Assembly (NCBI GenBank): GCA_030427205.1
Contig: JAUHXC010000007.1
Span: 62,001 to 126,000 of the forward strand
Reading direction: 5' to 3'
Origin: a bacterium
Lineage (GTDB): Bacteria; Myxococcota_A; Bradymonadia; UBA7976; UBA1532
Length of the DNA stretch: 64,000 bases
Shown: piece after piece, positions 62,456 through 64,000 of the stretch
How positions within the stretch are numbered: the first letter of the stretch is position 1
How the letters are laid out: every line of letters begins with the position of its first letter
Notes under the pieces: generated by a model
What the model was told of the DNA's origin: nothing
What the model saw: the letters and a program-made list of their open reading frames with translations, nothing else
Database searches by the model: none
Program-made: the position numbers and the translations under genes

Positions 62456-64000
62456 TGAATCGGACACTGCCCGCCTTGACCGTCGCGGTGGCGCTCTTCG
62501 CGTCCCCCGCGATCGCCCAGAAGCGCGACACCGGCAAGGACGACCTCGCCACCAGCGAGGCCGCCGCCCAGAACGTCGTCAAGCCCGACCAGGGTGAAGA
62601 CGCGCCGCCCTCACTCGAAGACGATGGCCTCGACCAGATCGTCGCCGAGAAGGAGGCGCGGCTCTCCAAGGTGCGGCAGCGTCAGATCGAGCAGATGCGC
62701 AAGATCCTGCGCGAGAATCCGCTCTACAAGAACAAGGCCGACCTGCTCTTCCGCATCGCCGAGAAGGAGTGGGACGAGGCCAAGTATCGCTACTTCCTCG
62801 AGCGCAAGAAGTACGACAAGCAGTACGAGGACTACCTCAAGGGCACGCTCAAGCAGAAGCCCGAGGAGCCCGTCGCCGACTACGGCAAGGCGCTCGTCGA
62901 GTACAAGGCGCTGCTCAAGGAGTTCCCCAACTACAAGCGCATCGACGAGGTCATGTTCTACCTCGGTCGAGGCCTGACGACCGCCGGCAAGAAGAAGGAA
63001 GGCGCGTCGTACATGCTGCGCCTGACCAAGGAGTACCCCAAGAGCCAGTTCGTCGTTCAGGCGTATCTGGCCGTGGCCGAGTACTACTTCGACAACGACC
63101 TGCTCTTCGCCGCGAAGACCAACTACCTCAAGGTGCTCGAAGACAAGAAGAGCACCCAGTACCCGTACGCGCTCTACAAGCTGGGCTACGTGTACTACAA
63201 CCTGCGCGAGTACGAAGACTCCATCAAGTCGTTCAAGAGCGTCGTCGACCTCTCGAAGGGCAAGGACAAGCGCAAGGTCTACTTCACCAACCAGGCCTTC
63301 TCGGCCCTCACCCTGGCCTACGCCGAGGTGGATGACGGTTGGAAGCGCGCGCGGGACTACTTCCGCGAGGTGGGCGGCGACGATCTGGCCGTGCGCCAGC
63401 TCGAATCGGTCGCCCGCATCTACAACAAGCAGGACAAGACCGACAACGAGATCCAGGTCTACGAGTACCTGATCACGTCGAACAAGCAGGGCCAGAAGGT
63501 GCCCGAGTACGCCGAGTACATCACCGCCGCCTGGAAGAAGCAGGAGGACATCGAGAAGACCGAGCAGGTCATCAACCGGTTCCTCACCGAGCTCGACCCC
63601 AAGGGCAGCTGGTACGCGGTCAACAAGGAGAAGGAAGAGCCCCGCATCCGGGCCAACCAGTTCCGCGAGGAGCAGACCGACTGGCTCATCGGCACCTTCC
63701 ATACGAAGGCGCAGGAGGTCGAGAAGCTCAAGGATCAGGAGCGGGCCGACCGCTTCTACAAGAAGGCTGCGGTCTACTACGAGAAGTACATCGACTGGTT
63801 CCCCCAGTCGAAGGACATCTACGAGAAGGAGTTCTTCCTCGCGGAGATCTACTTCTTCCAGACCAAGCAGTGGGACAAGGCGGCCGAGCACTACAAGGCG
63901 GTCGTCGCCCTCGACCCCAAGGGCAAGTACAGCCAGGAGTCGGCGTACGCGGTCATCCTCTCCAAGGAAGAGAAGATGGCCGACGCCGGGCTGATCGAGC
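62455..64000 (+). CDS. TPR protein, 3' end outside window
   Basis: The frame opens at ATG 62455, overlapping the previous stop by one base (TAATG), and remains open to the window edge: 515 residues seen. Signal peptide MNRTLPALTVAVALFASPAI, then an acidic linker and Lys/Tyr/Glu-rich helical repeats of TPR type: VEYKALLKEFPNYKRIDEVM, MLRLTKEYPKSQFVVQAYLA, ALYKLGYVYYNLREYEDSIK, HYKAVVALDPKGKYSQESAY. It is richer in Lys codons than the rest of the window. Probably a periplasmic scaffold acting with the two preceding proteins. Myxobacterial gliding-motility TPR proteins look similar, but I cannot claim orthology. Confidence 0.85.
   Translation, partial: MNRTLPALTVAVALFASPAIAQKRDTGKDDLATSEAAAQNVVKPDQGEDAPPSLEDDGLDQIVAEKEARLSKVRQRQIEQMRKILRENPLYKNKADLLFRIAEKEWDEAKYRYFLERKKYDKQYEDYLKGTLKQKPEEPVADYGKALVEYKALLKEFPNYKRIDEVMFYLGRGLTTAGKKKEGASYMLRLTKEYPKSQFVVQAYLAVAEYYFDNDLLFAAKTNYLKVLEDKKSTQYPYALYKLGYVYYNLREYEDSIKSFKSVVDLSKGKDKRKVYFTNQAFSALTLAYAEVDDGWKRARDYFREVGGDDLAVRQLESVARIYNKQDKTDNEIQVYEYLITSNKQGQKVPEYAEYITAAWKKQEDIEKTEQVINRFLTELDPKGSWYAVNKEKEEPRIRANQFREEQTDWLIGTFHTKAQEVEKLKDQERADRFYKKAAVYYEKYIDWFPQSKDIYEKEFFLAEIYFFQTKQWDKAAEHYKAVVALDPKGKYSQESAYAVILSKEEKMADAGLIE

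Overview
The window comes from a very GC-rich Gram-negative bacterium, most likely a member of the Myxococcota (possibly the Bradymonadia). This is an inference from gene content. There are many large lipoproteins with a clear lipobox, a MYXO-CTERM-like C-terminal tail, and an outer-membrane beta-barrel of the myxobacterial OMP type. There are also arrays of choice-of-anchor (ASH/HYDIN-like) lipoproteins, a zinc-ribbon Ser/Thr kinase, and a sigma-region-4-like DNA-binding protein. I see no tRNA, rRNA, CRISPR, insertion sequence or prophage. Both ends of the window cut through genes.

Region 1-7 kb: the end of a WD40-like gene, an ArsI/CadI-type metalloenzyme behind a striking pair of palindromes, a 1148-residue pentapeptide-repeat protein, a Tat-exported aldo/keto reductase and a DUF6064 membrane protein. 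At 1.06-1.22 kb lies a decayed copy of the C-terminal end of a second pentapeptide-repeat gene, whose intact relative sits at 41-42.5 kb. That locus in turn keeps only the tail of an arsI-like gene: the same gene pair has decayed reciprocally at the two places.

Region 7-27 kb: a cysteine-repeat lipoprotein, a secreted protein with two fibrinogen-like domains, a TPR/DUF3857/transglutaminase-like lipoprotein, an LptF/LptG-family permease and the sigma-4-like protein. A tightly coupled operon follows: zinc-ribbon membrane protein, Ser/Thr kinase, WaaA-like transferase, START-like protein.

Region 27-45 kb: a tetraheme cytochrome lipoprotein, an M19-dipeptidase-like lipoprotein, a nucleotidyltransferase pair, a beta-propeller lipoprotein, a TPR protein, DUF2071, a di-heme peroxidase, a CotH-like lipoprotein, the second pentapeptide gene, and a MYXO-CTERM BNR protein with its partner.

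Region 45-64 kb: a three-gene operon (YkgJ-like cysteine protein, 618-residue unknown, propeller lipoprotein), four same-strand choice-of-anchor lipoproteins, then divergently a VWA lipoprotein, an OM barrel and two TPR proteins in one operon.

Most genes overlap or abut their neighbours (ATGA/GTGA junctions). Several candidate sigma-70 promoters share an 18-bp spacer, and four genes without a Shine-Dalgarno sequence have the -10 hexamer exactly six bases before the start codon, which suggests leaderless mRNAs. All functions are inferred from sequence reading alone; no database search was run.
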